64,000 nt of DNA from Micromonospora musae (lineage in GTDB: Bacteria; Actinomycetota; Actinomycetes; Mycobacteriales; Micromonosporaceae), in assembly GCF_003626635.1 (NCBI RefSeq), contig NZ_RAZT01000005.1, positions 1-64,000 of the forward strand, written 5' to 3'. The notes beneath the pieces are model-generated. The model was not told the origin of the DNA, did no database searches, and saw only the letters and a list, made by a program, of their open reading frames with translations. Positions 36,310 to 46,854 of this stretch are shown piece by piece. Numbering within the stretch: the first letter of the stretch is position 1; each line of letters begins with the position of its first letter. Both the position numbers and the translations under genes were made by a program.

Positions 36310-37491
36310 TCAGCCGATGTCGAGCGGATCGGCCAGCAGTCGTTCGAAGGCCAGCTCGGCGGCGCCGACGAGGGCGGCGTCGTCGCCGAGCTTCGGGGTG
36401 CGCAGTCGTACGTGCTCCACACAGGCCGGTAACGCGTTGGCGTTGAGTCGGCTGCGGATCTGGGCGGCCGCCGCGAGGTAGAGGTCGCGCATGGTCCCGC
36501 CGAAGATGACCATCTCCGGGTTGAAGAGGTTCACCAGGTTCGCCACGCCGAAGCCGAGCCAGTCGCCGGCCTGCCGCACCGCCGCGCCGGCCCGGGCGTC
36601 GCCGCGATCGGCCGCGTCGAAGACGGCGAGCAGCGCCTCCCGCCCCTGCGCGTCGGAGCGGCCGGCGTTGCGCAGCAGGCCGTACTCGCCGATCTGGGTC
36701 TCCCAGCAGCCCCGGGAGCCGCACTCGCAGCGCTCGCCGTCGCGGACCACCTTCATGTGCCCGACCTCGCCGCCGTACCCGCCGTGCCCGGTGACCCGCC
36801 GGCCGCCGGCGATGATGCCGGCGCCCACGCCGACGTCGCCGTACAGGTAGACGACGTTGTCGCAGCCGGCGGCGACCCCGCGGGCGTGCTCCGCGAAGGC
36901 GGCCACGTCGGCGACGTTGCCGACCGTGATCGGCACGTCGACCCCGAGCTCGGCGCCGAGCGCCGCAGCGACCGGCTCGTCCACCCAGCCGGTGGTGGGG
37001 GCGAGCCGAACCAGTCCGTCGTCGCGGCGGACCATGCCGCAGACCGCGACGCCGGTACCGACGCAGACCGCGTCGGCGGGCACCCGCTGCTGCATCTCCT
37101 TGACCGCGCCGGCGAGCAGCGGCGCGGCCTCGGCGACGAGCAGGCCCCGAGGCCGGTCCAGCTCCCGGCGGTCGAGCACCACGCCGCCGAGGCCGACGCG
37201 GGCGGCCCGCAACCGATCCACCTCGATGCTGTAGGCGTACGCGTGGATCCGGGTCGACTCGGGCCGGACGACCGGCGACGGTCGCCCGGCCCGGCCGGTC
37301 TCCTTCGGTGCGCCCTCGCTGACCAGCCCCGCACCGGCGAGGTCGGCGGTCAACGCGCCGATGGTGCTGCGGTTCAGGCCGAGCGCGGTGGTCAGTTCGG
37401 CGCGTGAGGTCGCCCCGTGGACGTGGACGTGACGCAGCAGGGCACCGAGGTTCTGCCGGCGGATCTCGTCCTGGCTCGGTCCTGGGGGCAT
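36310..37491 (-). CDS. ROK family transcriptional regulator (XylR/NagC-like)
   Basis: A 393-residue ROK regulator: N-terminal winged helix (QNLGALLRHVHVHGATSRAEL, LNRSTIGALTADLAGAGLV) and a sugar-kinase-fold C-terminal part. The Zn motif CECGSRGCWE is intact. It lies 22 bases after the sugar permease, so it is the last gene of the importer operon and likely its sugar-responsive repressor. Specificity (xylose or other) is inferred from neighbours. Confidence 0.9.
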   Translation of the reverse strand: MPPGPSQDEIRRQNLGALLRHVHVHGATSRAELTTALGLNRSTIGALTADLAGAGLVSEGAPKETGRAGRPSPVVRPESTRIHAYAYSIEVDRLRAARVGLGGVVLDRRELDRPRGLLVAEAAPLLAGAVKEMQQRVPADAVCVGTGVAVCGMVRRDDGLVRLAPTTGWVDEPVAAALGAELGVDVPITVGNVADVAAFAEHARGVAAGCDNVVYLYGDVGVGAGIIAGGRRVTGHGGYGGEVGHMKVVRDGERCECGSRGCWETQIGEYGLLRNAGRSDAQGREALLAVFDAADRGDARAGAAVRQAGDWLGFGVANLVNLFNPEMVIFGGTMRDLYLAAAAQIRSRLNANALPACVEHVRLRTPKLGDDAALVGAAELAFERLLADPLDIG

Positions 37492-37513
37492 GTGCGGCTC
37501 CGGTGGCGCGGGG

Positions 37514-38773
37514 TCAGCGGGTGCCGGTCGCGGCGGAGCGGCGGCGGGAGAAGGCGTCCACGGTCGCGGCGAGCAGCAGCACCACGCCGGTGAGCGCGTA
37601 CTTGACGCCCGAGCTGTACCCCATCAGGCCCATGCCGTTGTCGATGACAGCGATCACCGCGCCGCCGAGCACCGCGTCGAGCACCCGCCCCTTGCCACCG
37701 AAGAGACTGGTGCCGCCGATGACCGCCGCCCCCACCGCGTAGAGCAGCACGCTGCTGCCGCCGGTGTTCGGGTCCACCGAGTTGGCCCGGCTGGCCGCCA
37801 CGATGCCGCCGATCGCCGCCATCGAGGAGCAGATGACGAAGACGGAGATGCGGATCCGGTCGACGTCGATGCCGGCCCGGCGGGCGGCCTCCCGGTTGCC
37901 GCCGACCGCGTAGACGTGCCGGCCGTAGCGGGTGCGCTGGAGCACGAAGGTCCAGAGGACCAGCAGCACCGCGATGACCGGCACCACGATCGGGACGCCC
38001 TTGAGCGAGGTGATCAGGACGTTCCGGCTGCGCTCCAGGTTGAGGATGAAGACCGCCACGCCGAGGATCAGCGCCAGGCCGCCGATCCGGGCGAGGACCA
38101 CGGCGATCGGGTCGGTGACCAGCCCGCGGGCGGCCCGGTTGCGGTGCCGCAGCAGCTGCGCCGCGCCGTAGCCGGCGACCGCCACGAGCGCGAGCAGCCA
38201 GCCGAGCAGCGGGGGGAGGTTGCGGTTGGAGATGGCCACCAGCACGTCGTCGCGGACGGCGATGTTCTTGCCTTCCTCCATGAGCATCAACGCGATGCCC
38301 TGGAAGGCGAGGAAACCGGCGAGGGTGACCACGAAGGACGGAATGCCGATCTTGGCCACCAGGAGGCCGAGCAGCGTACCGATGACCACGCCGGTGACGA
38401 CCGCCGCGAGCACCGCGACGTACCAGGGGTAGCCGAGCACCGTCACCACGTTGGCCAGTACGGCCGCGCAGACGCCGCTCGCGAAGCCGGCGGAGAGGTC
38501 GATCTCGCCGAGCAGCAGGACGAAGATCAGCCCCATTGCGATCAGCGTGGTCGCCGCGCCCTGGGTGAGCAGGTTGGCGAAGTTGCCGGCGGTGAGGAAC
38601 GACGGACGGGCGATCGAGAAGACCGTGCAGAGCACGACCAGTCCGAGGACCGCGGGGAGCCCGCCTATGTCGCCGCCGCGTACCCGGCTCCAGTAGTTGC
38701 GCGCGTGACCCGCGACGGTCGGCGGCGGTGTGACGGCCGCCGGGCCCTGCTCCTGTACGGCTGTGGTGGTCAT
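37514..38773 (-). CDS. Sugar ABC transporter permease (XylH-like)
   Basis: A 419-residue membrane protein of the BPD_transp_2 (monosaccharide) class with about ten helices. Diagnostic segments: ALGLIFVLLLGEIDLSAGF-like region (MGLIFVLLLGEIDLSAG) and GGTSLFGGKGRV near the C-terminus. The ATG overlaps the ATPase stop by 4 bases. It would pair as a homodimer with the upstream ATPase and the lipoprotein-binding protein to import a pentose/hexose. Xylose is suggested by similarity and the ROK regulator, not shown. Confidence 0.9.
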   Translation of the reverse strand: MTTTAVQEQGPAAVTPPPTVAGHARNYWSRVRGGDIGGLPAVLGLVVLCTVFSIARPSFLTAGNFANLLTQGAATTLIAMGLIFVLLLGEIDLSAGFASGVCAAVLANVVTVLGYPWYVAVLAAVVTGVVIGTLLGLLVAKIGIPSFVVTLAGFLAFQGIALMLMEEGKNIAVRDDVLVAISNRNLPPLLGWLLALVAVAGYGAAQLLRHRNRAARGLVTDPIAVVLARIGGLALILGVAVFILNLERSRNVLITSLKGVPIVVPVIAVLLVLWTFVLQRTRYGRHVYAVGGNREAARRAGIDVDRIRISVFVICSSMAAIGGIVAASRANSVDPNTGGSSVLLYAVGAAVIGGTSLFGGKGRVLDAVLGGAVIAVIDNGMGLMGYSSGVKYALTGVVLLLAATVDAFSRRRSAATGTR

Positions 38774-39600
38774 CGGTCGCCTCCTGCGGTCGAGCCGGCC
38801 GGCTGCCCGCCGTTGCCGGTGCCGTTGCCGCCCTGGCCCGGCTCGGCGGTGAGACCGAGGCCGCCGGAGCGGCCGGCGGTGATCAGCTCGACCACCTGGG
38901 CGTGGGTGATGTCGGTGGTCTTCACCTGGGCGACCATCTGGCCGAGGTAGAGGGCGGCGACCCGGTCGGAGACGGCGAAGACGTCGTTCATGTTGTGCGA
39001 GATGAGTACGACGGCCAGACCGTTGTCGGCGAGCCGGCGGACCAGTTCGAGCACCTGCGCGGTCTGCGCCACGCCGAGCGCGGCGGTCGGCTCGTCGAGG
39101 ATGACGAGGCGGCTGTTCCAGAGCACCGCCTTCGCGATGGCCACCGTCTGGCGCTGCCCACCGGAGAGGCTGGAGACGTGTTGCCGCAACGACTTCACCG
39201 TGCGTACGGAGAGGCCGGCGAGCGTCTCCGCGGCCATCTGCTCCATGGTCGGCTCGTCGAGGACGATGCCGCTGCGCTTCTCCCGACCGAGGAACATGTT
39301 CTGCACGATGTCGAGGTTGTCGCAGAGCGCGAGGTCCTGGTAGACGACCTCGATGCCGAGCGCGGCGGCGTCCCGGGGGCTGTGGATCGCGACGGGGCTG
39401 CCGTCGAAGAGGAACTCGCCGGCGTCGGTGGGGTGGATGCCGCTGATGCACTTGACCAGGGTCGACTTACCGGCGCCGTTGTCGCCGACGAGCGCGGTCA
39501 CCTCGCCGGCGTGAGCGGCGAACGCGACGTCACGCAGGACCTGGACGGGACCGAAGCTCTTGTCGATCCCGCGTAGCTCCAGCAGGGGAGTTGCGGACAC
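38770..39600 (-). CDS. Sugar ABC transporter ATPase, single-domain form
   Basis: A 276-residue ATPase with Walker A VGDNGAGKSTLVKC, signature LSGGQRQTVAIAKAV, Walker B LVILDEPTAALG and H-loop LISHN. XylG/MglA/RbsA proteins usually have two fused NBDs (about 500 residues); here there is one, as in several actinobacteria and thermophiles, so two copies should dimerise. GTG start preceded by AAGGAG. The last about 30 residues are Gly-rich and variable. Confidence 0.92.
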   Translation of the reverse strand: MSATPLLELRGIDKSFGPVQVLRDVAFAAHAGEVTALVGDNGAGKSTLVKCISGIHPTDAGEFLFDGSPVAIHSPRDAAALGIEVVYQDLALCDNLDIVQNMFLGREKRSGIVLDEPTMEQMAAETLAGLSVRTVKSLRQHVSSLSGGQRQTVAIAKAVLWNSRLVILDEPTAALGVAQTAQVLELVRRLADNGLAVVLISHNMNDVFAVSDRVAALYLGQMVAQVKTTDITHAQVVELITAGRSGGLGLTAEPGQGGNGTGNGGQPAGSTAGGDR

Positions 39601-39719
39601 GGAGGGTCTCCTTCGGATGGACGGCGGATCTTCCTCGGCCCGTCCGGCGAGTGCCGCCCGGCACGGGAGGCGACTCCCGTGCCGGGCGGCGGTTGCGCCT
39701 CGGCGGGTGCGGCGTCAGG

Positions 39720-40817
39720 TCAGCTGATGCCGGCGTCGGCGCAGAGCTTCGCGTACGCCTCGGTGCAGACCTCGTCCTTGGTCACGTAGCCGTCGGCGAT
39801 GACGTCCTTGACGGTCTCCTTGTAGATCGCCTTCGGGGTCAGCAGCACGGACGGGACGTCCCGGCCGCCCTCCGGGTCCTTCACCGTCTGGCCGGTCTCC
39901 TTCCGCTCACCCTTGGCGAGCCCGATGGCCAGGTCGGAGGCGGCCTTCGCCTCCTCCTTCACCGCCTTGTAGACGGTCATGCACTGGTCGCCGGCGAGGA
40001 TGTTCTGCAGGCCCTCGGGGGTGGCGTCCTGGCCGGTGACCGGGACCCGGCCGTTGAGCTTGTTCTTCTTCAGGATGGAGATGGCCGCGTTGCCCAGCCC
40101 GTCGTTCGCGGCGAGCACGCCGTCGATCTTGCCGCCGGTCTTGGTGAGCTGCTGCTCGAAGATCGTGGCGGCCTGGGCGTTGTCCCAGTCCGGCACGGCG
40201 TCGTCGGCGGCCTTCGTGTACTCCTTCGAGTCGAACTTCGGCTTGAGCACCGAGTCGTACCCGCTCTTGAAGAGGGTGGCGTTGTTGTCGGTCGGCGAGC
40301 CGTTGAGGTAGGCGACCGCGGGGCTCTTCACGTTCTTGTCGGTGAGGCACTTGACCAGGCCCTCGCCCTGGAGCTTGCCGACGGCCACGTTGTCGAAGCT
40401 GACGTAGTACTCCGCCGAGCCGCCGAGGGTGAGCCGGTCGTAGTCGATGGTCGCCACACCCTGGGACTTCGCCTTGTCGAGTACGGCCTTGCCGGTCCCG
40501 GAGTCGAGGTTGACGATCATCAGCACGGTCACGCCGCTGGTGATCATCTGGTCGGCGATGGTCTGGAACTGGGTCTTGTCGCCCTGGGCGTTCTGGATGT
40601 CGTACTGGACGTCGGCGGCCTTGAAGGCCTCCTCCAGGAACTTGCGGTCGGCGCCCTCCCAGCGGGCGGAGGACTTGCTGTCCGGCAGGATCACGCCGAT
40701 CTTCGGGGTCTGGCCGGAGCCGGCCTGGTCGTTCCCGCCGGAGTCGTCGCCGCAGGCGGCCAAGCTACCCGTCGCCAGCAGGCCCACGGTGGCGAAGGTG
40801 AGGAGCCCTTTACGCAT
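39720..40817 (-). CDS. Sugar-binding lipoprotein (XylF-like)
   Basis: A 365-residue periplasmic-binding-type lipoprotein. Signal LLTFATVGLLATGSLAAC with the lipobox Cys at residue 22, then a Gly/Asp/Asn linker (CGDDSGGNDQ). The type I binding fold begins PKIGVILPDSKSSARWEGADR, a XylF/ChvE signature, and continues with ANDGLGNAAI and VTGQDATPEG. ATG 40817 has AAAGGA upstream. First gene of the importer operon, followed by ATPase, permease and ROK regulator. Confidence 0.92.
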   Translation of the reverse strand: MRKGLLTFATVGLLATGSLAACGDDSGGNDQAGSGQTPKIGVILPDSKSSARWEGADRKFLEEAFKAADVQYDIQNAQGDKTQFQTIADQMITSGVTVLMIVNLDSGTGKAVLDKAKSQGVATIDYDRLTLGGSAEYYVSFDNVAVGKLQGEGLVKCLTDKNVKSPAVAYLNGSPTDNNATLFKSGYDSVLKPKFDSKEYTKAADDAVPDWDNAQAATIFEQQLTKTGGKIDGVLAANDGLGNAAISILKKNKLNGRVPVTGQDATPEGLQNILAGDQCMTVYKAVKEEAKAASDLAIGLAKGERKETGQTVKDPEGGRDVPSVLLTPKAIYKETVKDVIADGYVTKDEVCTEAYAKLCADAGIS

Positions 40818-40869
40818 GTTCAGGGTCCTTTCGGAGGGTGGGGGAAGGTGTTGTTTTGTTGTGCCCGGC

Positions 40870-40899
40870 AACGTATGGCGGTTGTGAGGCCGCACACAA
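40870..40899 (-). promoter_or_regulatory. Candidate promoter and operator of the sugar importer operon
   Basis: On the minus strand TTGTGT (40899-40894) and TACGTT (40875-40870) are 18 bases apart. A dyad TTGTG-N8-CACAA (40882-40899) covers the -35 and part of the spacer; it may bind the ROK protein. Confidence 0.45.
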
Positions 40900-41032
40900 G
40901 AGAGCCGATGGGGCGTTTTTGTTGGGGGCAGTAACAATTCAGCAACGCGCCCCTCACCCTGCGGTCACCCAGGCGCAAGCCGCCGGTGGCGCGGTCGGTC
41001 GCCGGCACGCGATCGGCGCGGCCCGGGAACGC

Positions 41033-41512
41033 TCAGCTGGCGGCGAGCGGCGCGGTGTCGGCGTCGGTCAACGCCACCAGGTCAGCCGGCGTGAGCTGGA
41101 GCTGAAGCCCGCGACGGCCCGCCGAGACGTAGATCGTCGGAAAGGTCAGCGCGGACGAGTCGAGCACGGTCGGCAGCCGCTTGCGCTGGCCGAGCGGGCT
41201 GATGCCGCCCCGGACGTAGCCGGTGGCCCGCTCGGCGGCCGCCCGGTCGGCGAGCGTGGCCCGCTTGCCGCCGACCGCCGCGGCGAGCGCCTTCAGGTCC
41301 AGCTCCCCGGTGACCGGCACCACCGCCACGGCGAGCGCCCCGTCGACCACGGTGACCAGGGTCTTGAACACCCGCTCCGGGGGTACGCCGAGCGCGGCCG
41401 CGACCAGCGCGCCGTAGTTCGGCGCGTCCGGACTCACGTCGTACGGGTGGGTGCTGTGCGCGACTCTCCGCTTCGTCAACAGCGCCGTCGCCGGTGTGCC
41501 CTGTCCCGCCAC
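41033..41512 (-). CDS. Cys-tRNA(Pro)/Ala-tRNA deacylase YbaK/EbsC family
   Basis: A 159-residue YbaK-type trans-editing domain. Visible: GTPATALL, FKTLVTVVDGALAVAVVPVTGELDLKALAAA (split strands), KRATLADRAAAERATGYVRGGISPLGQRK; the catalytic Lys is in VFKTL. It removes mischarged amino acids from tRNA(Pro) or related species. GTG 41512 is chosen because longer versions overlap the upstream methyltransferase, which ends at 41523. The two form a leftward pair divergent from groES. Confidence 0.92.
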   Translation of the reverse strand: MAGQGTPATALLTKRRVAHSTHPYDVSPDAPNYGALVAAALGVPPERVFKTLVTVVDGALAVAVVPVTGELDLKALAAAVGGKRATLADRAAAERATGYVRGGISPLGQRKRLPTVLDSSALTFPTIYVSAGRRGLQLQLTPADLVALTDADTAPLAAS

Positions 41513-41522
41513 GATCGGAAAT

Positions 41523-42719
41523 CTAGCCCCGCATCGGTTGGCAGACCAGCACGGTCGGCGCGCCGGCGACCCGGGTGAGCACGAGGCTCGCCGCCGCGTC
41601 GCCGGCCAGCCGCAGGTCCCGCCGCAGCTGCTCCGGGGTGAGCGCCGAGCCACGCTTGAGGATCTCCACCCGGCCCACCCCCCGCTCCCGCAGGAGCGCG
41701 CGCAGCCGCTTCAGCGAGAACGGCAGCACGTCGGTGATCTCCAGGCAGCGGGCGTACGGTCCCGGCGTCGGCTCGTCGGCGTAGAGGTAGGCGATGGCGG
41801 GATCGGCGAGGGTGGCGTCCAGCTCGTCGGCGAGCTCGGCGACCAGGTGCGCGCGTACGACCGCCGGATCGGGGTCGTGCAGGAACCGGCGTACCGGGCC
41901 GACCTCCGCCTCCCGATCCCCGGCGCCCGTCAGCCGGTTGCCCGGGTGTCCTTCCTGCGCACTCAGCAGGGTGGCTCGGCGGGGGACCTCGGCCAGTTCG
42001 CCGCACCAGAGAGCCGCCTCGACCAGGTCGCCGTCGACGCTGACCCACTCCGCCTCGGCGCCCGCGGGGATCAGGCCGTGATCGATCCCGGGGGCTACCT
42101 TCACCACCGTCCGGGGCACCCGTTCGGCGAGCCGCGTCACGAAGTCCCAGGGCGGTGAGTAGGCGTTCGGATCGAAGATCCGCCGGCCGGTGCCGCCGGC
42201 CCGCCGAGCCGGGTCGCAGAAGACCGCCTCCACCCGGTCCACGTCGAACTTCGTCGCGTCACCGCACTCCACCGTGAAGAGGTCGGCCACGCCGGCCGCC
42301 TCGGCGTTGGCGGCGGCCATCGCGGCGGTCAGCGGGTCGGCCTCCACCCCGTACACCCGGATGCCGGCTCGGGCGGCAGCGAGCGCGTCCGCGCCCAGCC
42401 CGCAACCGAGGTCGGCCAGCGTGCGTACCCCGGCGGCCCGCAGCCGCGCCGCGCGCCGCGCGGCCACCACGCCCCGGGTCGCCTGTTCGAGGCCGGCGCG
42501 GGTGAGGAACATCCCGGCGGCCGCCGCCCCGAACTTGGCCGTCGCCCGGCGGCGCAGCTCGACCTGGGTCAGCGCCGCCGCGGCGAGCCCGGCGGGCACC
42601 CCGGCCGCGCGGAGGGCGGATGCGGCGGCCAGCGGGTCGCCGGCGCTCACCCGGGCCGCCGCGTCGAGCGCGGCGACTCCCTCGGCGGTACGCAGGGCGG
42701 CCAGCTGATCGAGATCCAC
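41523..42719 (-). CDS. SAM-dependent methyltransferase with THUMP-like C-terminal domain
   Basis: A 398-residue protein. The N-terminal half is helical; motif I is LADLGCGLGADALAAARAG, with VYGVEADP ending the second strand and VFCDPARR as motif IV. The C-terminal about 80 residues (LPFSLKRLRALLRERGVGRVEILKRGSAL) match the THUMP-like domain of a nucleic-acid methyltransferase group. An RNA target is likely but unproven. It begins with a GTG about 40 bases from the first CIRCE site, facing away from groES. Confidence 0.85.
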   Translation of the reverse strand: MDLDQLAALRTAEGVAALDAAARVSAGDPLAAASALRAAGVPAGLAAAALTQVELRRRATAKFGAAAAGMFLTRAGLEQATRGVVAARRAARLRAAGVRTLADLGCGLGADALAAARAGIRVYGVEADPLTAAMAAANAEAAGVADLFTVECGDATKFDVDRVEAVFCDPARRAGGTGRRIFDPNAYSPPWDFVTRLAERVPRTVVKVAPGIDHGLIPAGAEAEWVSVDGDLVEAALWCGELAEVPRRATLLSAQEGHPGNRLTGAGDREAEVGPVRRFLHDPDPAVVRAHLVAELADELDATLADPAIAYLYADEPTPGPYARCLEITDVLPFSLKRLRALLRERGVGRVEILKRGSALTPEQLRRDLRLAGDAAASLVLTRVAGAPTVLVCQPMRG

Positions 42720-42761
42720 CCGGTCATTGTGGTGGTCGACCTCGACGCGCCGCCCGGTGGG

Positions 42762-42788
42762 TTGGCACTCTCCTTGACGGAGTGCTAG
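42762..42788. promoter_or_regulatory. CIRCE element 1 (HrcA operator)
   Basis: TTGGCACTC-N9-GAGTGCTAG differs from the consensus TTAGCACTC-N9-GAGTGCTAA at two positions. The promoter -35 lies in its spacer. HrcA should repress groESL here in the absence of stress; hrcA is not in the window. Confidence 0.9.
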
Positions 42789-42802
42789 CCACGGAATAAC
42801 CT
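42774..42802 (+). promoter_or_regulatory. groES-groEL1 promoter
   Basis: TTGACG (42774-42779), 17-base spacer, TAACCT (42797-42802). The expected start (about 42809) falls in the second CIRCE. The promoter is thus bracketed by two HrcA sites. Confidence 0.8.
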
Positions 42803-42806
42803 GCGA

Positions 42807-42833
42807 TTAGCACTCTCAACCTGAGGGTGCCAG
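42807..42833. promoter_or_regulatory. CIRCE element 2 (HrcA operator)
   Basis: TTAGCACTC-N9-GGGTGCCAG: perfect left half, three changes in the right. It lies at the transcript start, 45 bases centre to centre from the first copy. Confidence 0.85.
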
Positions 42834-42970
42834 CTCCCGGGTCGATCCGACCCGAGCGCTGAACGCCAGGCGGACCGGCACCCGCGACGACGGCCCCGCC
42901 CGGTGGCATGTGGCAGATTGACGCTGGTCGGCCCAGTCGACCAGCACAGGAACCAGTACCCCAGGAGGGT

Positions 42971-43285
42971 ATGCCCGTGACTACCGCGACCAAGGTTGCG
43001 ATCAAGCCGCTCGAGGACCGGATCGTGGTCCAGGCGAACGAGGCTGAGACCACCACGGCGTCGGGCATCGTGATCCCCGACACCGCCAAGGAGAAGCCGC
43101 AGGAGGGCACTGTCCTCGCTGTCGGCCCGGGCCGGATCGACGACAAGGGCAACCGCGTCCCGATCGACGTCAAGGTCGGCGACACCGTCCTCTACTCGAA
43201 GTACGGCGGCACCGAGGTCAAGTACGCCGGCGAGGAGTACCTGGTGCTCTCCGCCCGCGACGTCCTCGCGGTCATCGAGAAGTAA
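42971..43285 (+). CDS. groES: Co-chaperonin GroES
   Basis: The 10-kDa lid of the GroEL chamber, 104 residues. Begins with a variable MPVTTATK followed by the family [25 protein letters not shown], mobile loop included, then [20 protein letters not shown] 42971 is slightly close to AGGAGGG (42963-42969); GTG 42977 is an alternative. Controlled by two CIRCE sites. Co-transcribed with groEL1 across a strong hairpin. Confidence 0.97.
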   Translation: MPVTTATKVAIKPLEDRIVVQANEAETTTASGIVIPDTAKEKPQEGTVLAVGPGRIDDKGNRVPIDVKVGDTVLYSKYGGTEVKYAGEEYLVLSARDVLAVIEK

Positions 43286-45001
<1,716 letters not shown>

Positions 45002-45018
45002 CCCACGTCGTACGCCCG

Positions 45019-45054
45019 GTCGGGGCACACCGTCAGCCGACGGTGTGCCCCGAC
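45019..45054 (+). terminator. groEL1 terminator
   Basis: A perfect 16-bp stem (GTCGGGGCACACCGTC pairs with GACGGTGTGCCCCGAC) with an AGCC loop, 17 bases after the stop. Strong despite lacking a T-run. Confidence 0.85.
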
Positions 45055-45126
45055 GCGTTCGTGGCGGTGGTTACCGAACGCTGACGTCACTACCGGCCGG
45101 CCCGGTCGATCGGAAACACTGGGCCG

Positions 45127-46779
45127 ATGAGCACCACCACCCGCCGGTTCGCCGCGCTCGCCGGGATCACCTCCGCCGCCGTGGCGATCGGCGTCGCCGA
45201 AGTGGTCGCCGTGTTGACCGGCCCCCGCTCCGCGCCGCTGGTCGCGGTGGGCGCAGTGGTCGTCGACACGGTTCCGGAGCCGCTCAAGCAGTTCGCCATC
45301 GACGTCTTCGGCCGGCACGACAAGCTCGCCCTGCTCATCGGCACGGCCGTGCTGCTGGCCGGCTTCGCCGCGCTGCTCGGCGTGCTCGCCGTACGCCGCC
45401 TCGCGGTCGGCCTCGCGGGGGTCGCCGCCTTCGGGGCGCTCGGGGTGGCCGCCGCCCTGACCCGGCCCGGCGCGGAGCTCGTCGACGCGCTGCCGTCGCT
45501 GGTCGGCGGCGGTTTCGGGGCGCTGGTGCTCTGGGCGTTCATCGCCGGCCCGCTGGAGCTGAATCCCTGGCCGTGGAGCCCGCCCGGCGACCAGCTTCCG
45601 CCGCCCGGACCCGCGGCGGCGCGGAGCGCCGATCCCGTGGCGGCGGCGCCCGCGACGCGGGAGCGGACCGTGGCCGCGGACGCGCCGCTGGAGCGGACCG
45701 ATCCGGAGTCCCGGCGGCGGTTCCTGACCGGCACCGGTGCGCTGCTCGGCGCGGCGGCGGTGGCCGGGTTCGGCGGGCGGTGGCTGGCCGGCCGGCGTGG
45801 GGTGTCGGCGGCCCGGGAGGCCGTCGTGCTCCCCGCCCCGGCGTCCCCCGCCCCCGCGGTGCCCGCCGGAGCCGACCTGTCCCTGACCCAGCTCGCCCCG
45901 TACGTCAGCTCGAACTTCGGTTTCTACCGGATCGACACCGCGCTGGTGGTGCCCCAGGTCGACCCGGAGACCTGGCAGCTACGCATCCACGGTCGGGTCC
46001 GCAATCCGATCACGCTGAGCTTCGCCGACCTGCTCGCCCGGCCGCTGGTGGAGCGGTACGTCACCCTCGCCTGTGTCTCCAACGAGGTCGGCGGCGACCT
46101 GATCGGCAACGCCCGGTGGCTCGGCGTGCCGATCCGGGAGCTGCTCGACGAGGTCGAGCCGGAGGAGGGCGCCGACCAGGTCGTCGGGCGGTCGGTCGAC
46201 GGTTGGACCTGCGGCACCCCGACGGCGCTGCTGCGCGACGGGCGGGACGCGTTGCTGGCGGTGGGGATGAACGGCGAGCCGCTGCCCGTGGAGCACGGCT
46301 TCCCCGTCCGGATGGTCGTGCCGGGCCTCTACGGCTACGTGTCGGCCTGCAAGTGGGTGACCGAGCTGGAGTTGACCAGCTTCTCGGACTTCGACGCGTA
46401 CTGGGTGCCGCGGGGCTGGTCGCCGGAGGGGCCGATCAAGACCCAGTCGCGGATCGACACGCCGCGCCCGCGCAATCGGCTGACCGCCGGGCCGGTGACG
46501 GTGGCCGGGGTGGCCTGGGCGCAGCACCGCGGCATCCGTCGGGTCGAGGTACGCGTCGACGACGGCCCCTGGCAGGAGGCGGAGCTGGCTCCGGCGGTCT
46601 CCGTGGACACCTGGGTGCAGTGGTCGTGGCGGTGGGCGGCCACGCCGGGGGAGCACCGGCTCCAGGTGCGGGCCACCGACGCCACCGGTCGGACGCAGAC
46701 CGACCGCCGGCAGGACGTCGTCCCGGACGGCGCCACCGGCTGGCACACCGTCCGGGTCACCGTCCGCCCCGCCGCCTGA
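45127..46779 (+). CDS. Membrane-anchored molybdopterin-dependent oxidoreductase (sulfite oxidase fold)
   Basis: A 550-residue protein. Four N-terminal membrane helices (about 8-160) precede a Pro/Ala linker, then an RRRFLTGTGALLG motif like a twin-arginine signal with its own hydrophobic helix. The Mo-cofactor domain follows (about 250-440) with the molybdenum-ligand Cys in VTLACVSNEVGGDLIGNARW, and a C-terminal Mo-co dimerisation domain (about 450-550). Acts outside the membrane, substrate unknown (sulfite-like). Start is near a weak -10 (AACACT 45115-45120). Convergent with whiD. Confidence 0.9.
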   Translation: MSTTTRRFAALAGITSAAVAIGVAEVVAVLTGPRSAPLVAVGAVVVDTVPEPLKQFAIDVFGRHDKLALLIGTAVLLAGFAALLGVLAVRRLAVGLAGVAAFGALGVAAALTRPGAELVDALPSLVGGGFGALVLWAFIAGPLELNPWPWSPPGDQLPPPGPAAARSADPVAAAPATRERTVAADAPLERTDPESRRRFLTGTGALLGAAAVAGFGGRWLAGRRGVSAAREAVVLPAPASPAPAVPAGADLSLTQLAPYVSSNFGFYRIDTALVVPQVDPETWQLRIHGRVRNPITLSFADLLARPLVERYVTLACVSNEVGGDLIGNARWLGVPIRELLDEVEPEEGADQVVGRSVDGWTCGTPTALLRDGRDALLAVGMNGEPLPVEHGFPVRMVVPGLYGYVSACKWVTELELTSFSDFDAYWVPRGWSPEGPIKTQSRIDTPRPRNRLTAGPVTVAGVAWAQHRGIRRVEVRVDDGPWQEAELAPAVSVDTWVQWSWRWAATPGEHRLQVRATDATGRTQTDRRQDVVPDGATGWHTVRVTVRPAA

Positions 46780-46792
46780 TCGACGCGAACGA

Positions 46793-46825
46793 CGGCGCCG
46801 CGCCCCGGGTAGGGACGCGGCGCCG
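46793..46825. terminator. Bidirectional terminator between the oxidoreductase and whiD
   Basis: CGGCGCCGCG and CGCGGCGCCG form a perfect 10-bp stem extended by CCC/GGG pairs around a short loop. It lies between two convergent stops (46779 and 46855). Confidence 0.75.
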
Positions 46826-46854
46826 ACGTTCGATGTGGGGCCGGGGGTGAGAGG

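Noticed and set aside
41033..41653. 206-residue form of the YbaK gene
   Set aside because: The extra 47 residues overlap the upstream methyltransferase gene and have shadow composition.
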